Of a stretch of 64,000 bases of DNA, positions 62,501 to 64,000 are shown piece by piece; positions within the stretch are counted from its first letter, which is position 1; each line of letters begins with the position of its first letter. The stretch comes from Vicugna pacos (taxonomy: Eukaryota; Chordata; Mammalia; Artiodactyla; Camelidae). Below the pieces are notes generated by a model. It was not told the origin of the DNA. It searched no databases and saw only the letters and a program-made list of their open reading frames with translations. The stretch is taken from the NCBI RefSeq assembly GCF_048564905.1, contig NC_133006.1, positions 18,560,501 to 18,624,500 of the forward strand, in the 5' to 3' direction. Made by a program: the position numbers and the translations under genes.

Positions 62501-62640
62501 TCTCATACATTCCTTGAAGAAACTCTTACCTATGTGCACAAGAAGACACTTGTTTGTAATCATAAAACAGCAGTAACAATCCAAATGTCCCGTTGGTATA
62601 TTTATACATTGAAATATGTTATAGACTTTACACAACTAAA

Positions 62641-63060
62641 CTAGATTTATCTATCTATTGAATGTTCCTGCAGCCTGGTTTAATGTTTGTTGTAGATGTT
62701 AATATTGTTGGCCAAATATTCCTTCTTTTGGTCACAGAGCAAGGTAGCCCTCTCCTACTCCCTTTGAAGTTAGGTGAGACCCTGTGACTTGCCTTAGCTA
62801 ATAAAAAAATGTGAGCAAAGTGATGTGTGTTGCTTTGGGGGAAGAGTCTTAAGAGCCAGTTCACTCTCTTCTCACTGCTGCTGTGATTAAGGAAGCACAT
62901 ATCAATACAAAGCCTCCGTCACGAGGTTCCCTGAGTGATACAGTGCTCAGAGCCACCTTGCTGATCATCAGTGAATGCATAGGGTGAGTGAAAAACAAAT
63001 GTGTGCTATTTAAGCACCTGGGAGAATGGAGACTGTTACTGCAGCCTAAGGCTGCCTACA
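62641..63060 (+). mobile_element. MLT1-like solo LTR (ERVL-MaLR), plus strand
   Basis: A fossil LTR abutting the old L1. Characteristic order: 'ccctttgaagttaggtgagaccctgtgacttgcc', 'aaatgtgagcaaagtgatgtgtgt', 'cttaagagccagttcac', 'gcctccgtcacgaggttccctgagtga', 'gtttactg'-like end with 'gttactgcagcctaaggctgcc'. No internal region or coding part was seen. It is heavily diverged and probably early placental in age. Confidence 0.5.
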
Positions 63061-63064
63061 GTAT

Positions 63065-64000
63065 GATTTTATGTCTCAGCTCAATTTACTGTATATCTTA
63101 TACCACTTTCTTAAGTTCTCTCTTCCAAATCACAGAATACTTCCCATTTTTCGTGAAATAGAGGTACCATGACTTAGCCTCTAAACATAGTCCTTTATCT
63201 CTTCTCCTTTCGAAATCATAGAGGACTTGTCTCTAAGCCCCTTCTCTGCCAGGAAACTGTCCCCACAGGTTATTTCATGAATGTTTTTGCTTGTTGCTTT
63301 GGAGTTAAGCTTCATAGTCAAGGGATTCATCTGCAGAAAATCCATCCCCTCTCCCTTCTTCATTCCCTTTCTCTCTCCTTTATCTGTGGATGGCTGTTCT
63401 CATCTGCAGGGAACAAAGCAAGTAGTGAAGGTATATAAGATGAGGGCTCAAGTACAGGCATGCCCAACTTTGGAAAATAAACATGTTGCTTAGAAGATAT
63501 GTGGAACATTATTTTCCACATCATTAAAAAGTAAGAAATGTTTCGGCATGATAGTAGTACTTCTCACCTTCTCTCTTTTCACAGAATATATTATTACTGA
63601 AAATACAGTATGTATCTAATGAGAAATTGTCTTTTTTTTAATCCACTTAAAAATTATGTAAAGTAAGCTGCAAATCTTGAATGAGAGTAGCTAAGGTTAA
63701 TTGTAGATTTGGGGAAAATAACTTAAATGTCTGAAGAAAACCCCAGCACCAGTAAATGCACGAAAAAGGTCCCAAGGGACTTAAAAGGCCCTCACCTCTT
63801 ATCATTCTCTTCTCAGTGTTTAGAGAATTTACATCATTTTTGGACAGCTATCATTTTGTGGAAACCCTAGACTTTTATAAATGAACAGGTTGATGTATAT
63901 AGAGAGACTCAGAATCAAAACAGCCGGTGTTTCAAAATACAGCAGTTCATGAACAAAGAGACAAGCATATGTGTTGAAATGCTCAGAATAGTAAACAAAT
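63065..64000. other. Unclassified intron sequence to window end
   Basis: No exon, RNA gene or named repeat. A frame at 63281-63493 has no domain. Confidence 0.45.

Larger units (their letters stand above)
59150..62640 (+). mobile_element. Old near-full-span L1 (ORF1 end to ORF2 end), plus strand
   Basis: An ORF1-end block ('gtagaagccagaagactgtggaataatatcttgaaaatgctgag', 'agagttctatacct') is followed by endonuclease and RT regions of ORF2 ('ttatttacaagagacc', 'acatcagacaatgtagatttt', 'gcattaaatgc'-like text near 60985, 'aaaattggtttcttgaaaa', 'aattttatgcca'). After the younger L1, the ORF2 C-terminal side resumes ('aatggtgctggggaaattgg', 'aaacagattaaagagcc', 'aactcttacctatgtgcacaagaagacac', 'aacaatccaaatgtcc'). 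Coding frames are fragmented; the longest is about 79 codons. Confidence 0.75.

Overview
This window is mammalian nuclear DNA and almost entirely intronic. It holds one protein-coding exon that I can support: a 110-nt internal exon of BTBD9 at 32146-32255 on the + strand, with a clean acceptor (polypyrimidine tract plus CAG) and a consensus donor (GTAAGT). It encodes the end of the first discoidin-like (F5/8 type C) domain. No neighbouring BTBD9 exon is visible, so the window appears to be about 32 kb of the upstream intron, the exon, and about 31.7 kb of the downstream intron. Nearly all other open frames are short and look like chance ORFs or pieces of LINEs.

The lineage can be read from the repeats. 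A young tRNA-derived SINE at 44448-44597 matches the camelid Vic-1 type, with A and B boxes and a 13-bp target-site duplication. The younger L1 3' ends (49224-49435, 51345-51625, 61443-62027) are of the artiodactyl type. No ruminant BovB or Bov-tA, rodent B1/B2 or primate Alu was noticed. The best guess is a camelid (camel, alpaca or llama).

Layout. 1-3420: old minus-strand L1M sequence. 3430-10480: mostly unclassified intron with a (TG)n tract and a motif cluster near 9.5-9.7 kb. 10480-18170: scattered ancient L2, MIR and hAT pieces, plus an unexplained minus-strand open frame at 15977-16267. 20843-21282: an L1 3' end inside a near-perfect 12-bp duplication. 21640-23230: a HAL1-like LINE. 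23240-35380: mostly unclassified intron around the BTBD9 exon. 35380-38010: a long minus-strand L1M 3' region. 42085-45515: an L1ME-type element carrying four later insertions (an unidentified segment, an antiparallel L1, the Vic-1 SINE and a MaLR LTR). 47110-49442: two L2 pieces, an L1M piece, MIRs and a young L1. 51.6-57.5 kb: mostly unclassified, with two CTCF-like motifs near 56 kb. 59150-62640: an old plus-strand L1 split by a younger L1, followed by an MLT1-like LTR.

No operon, CRISPR array, toxin system or other novel genetic system is visible. The most useful observations are the exon and its phase, the two nested-repeat chronologies, the candidate regulatory clusters and the unidentified coding-like block at 16 kb. 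Repeat family names come from memory of consensus sequences and their edges are approximate unless a duplication is given.
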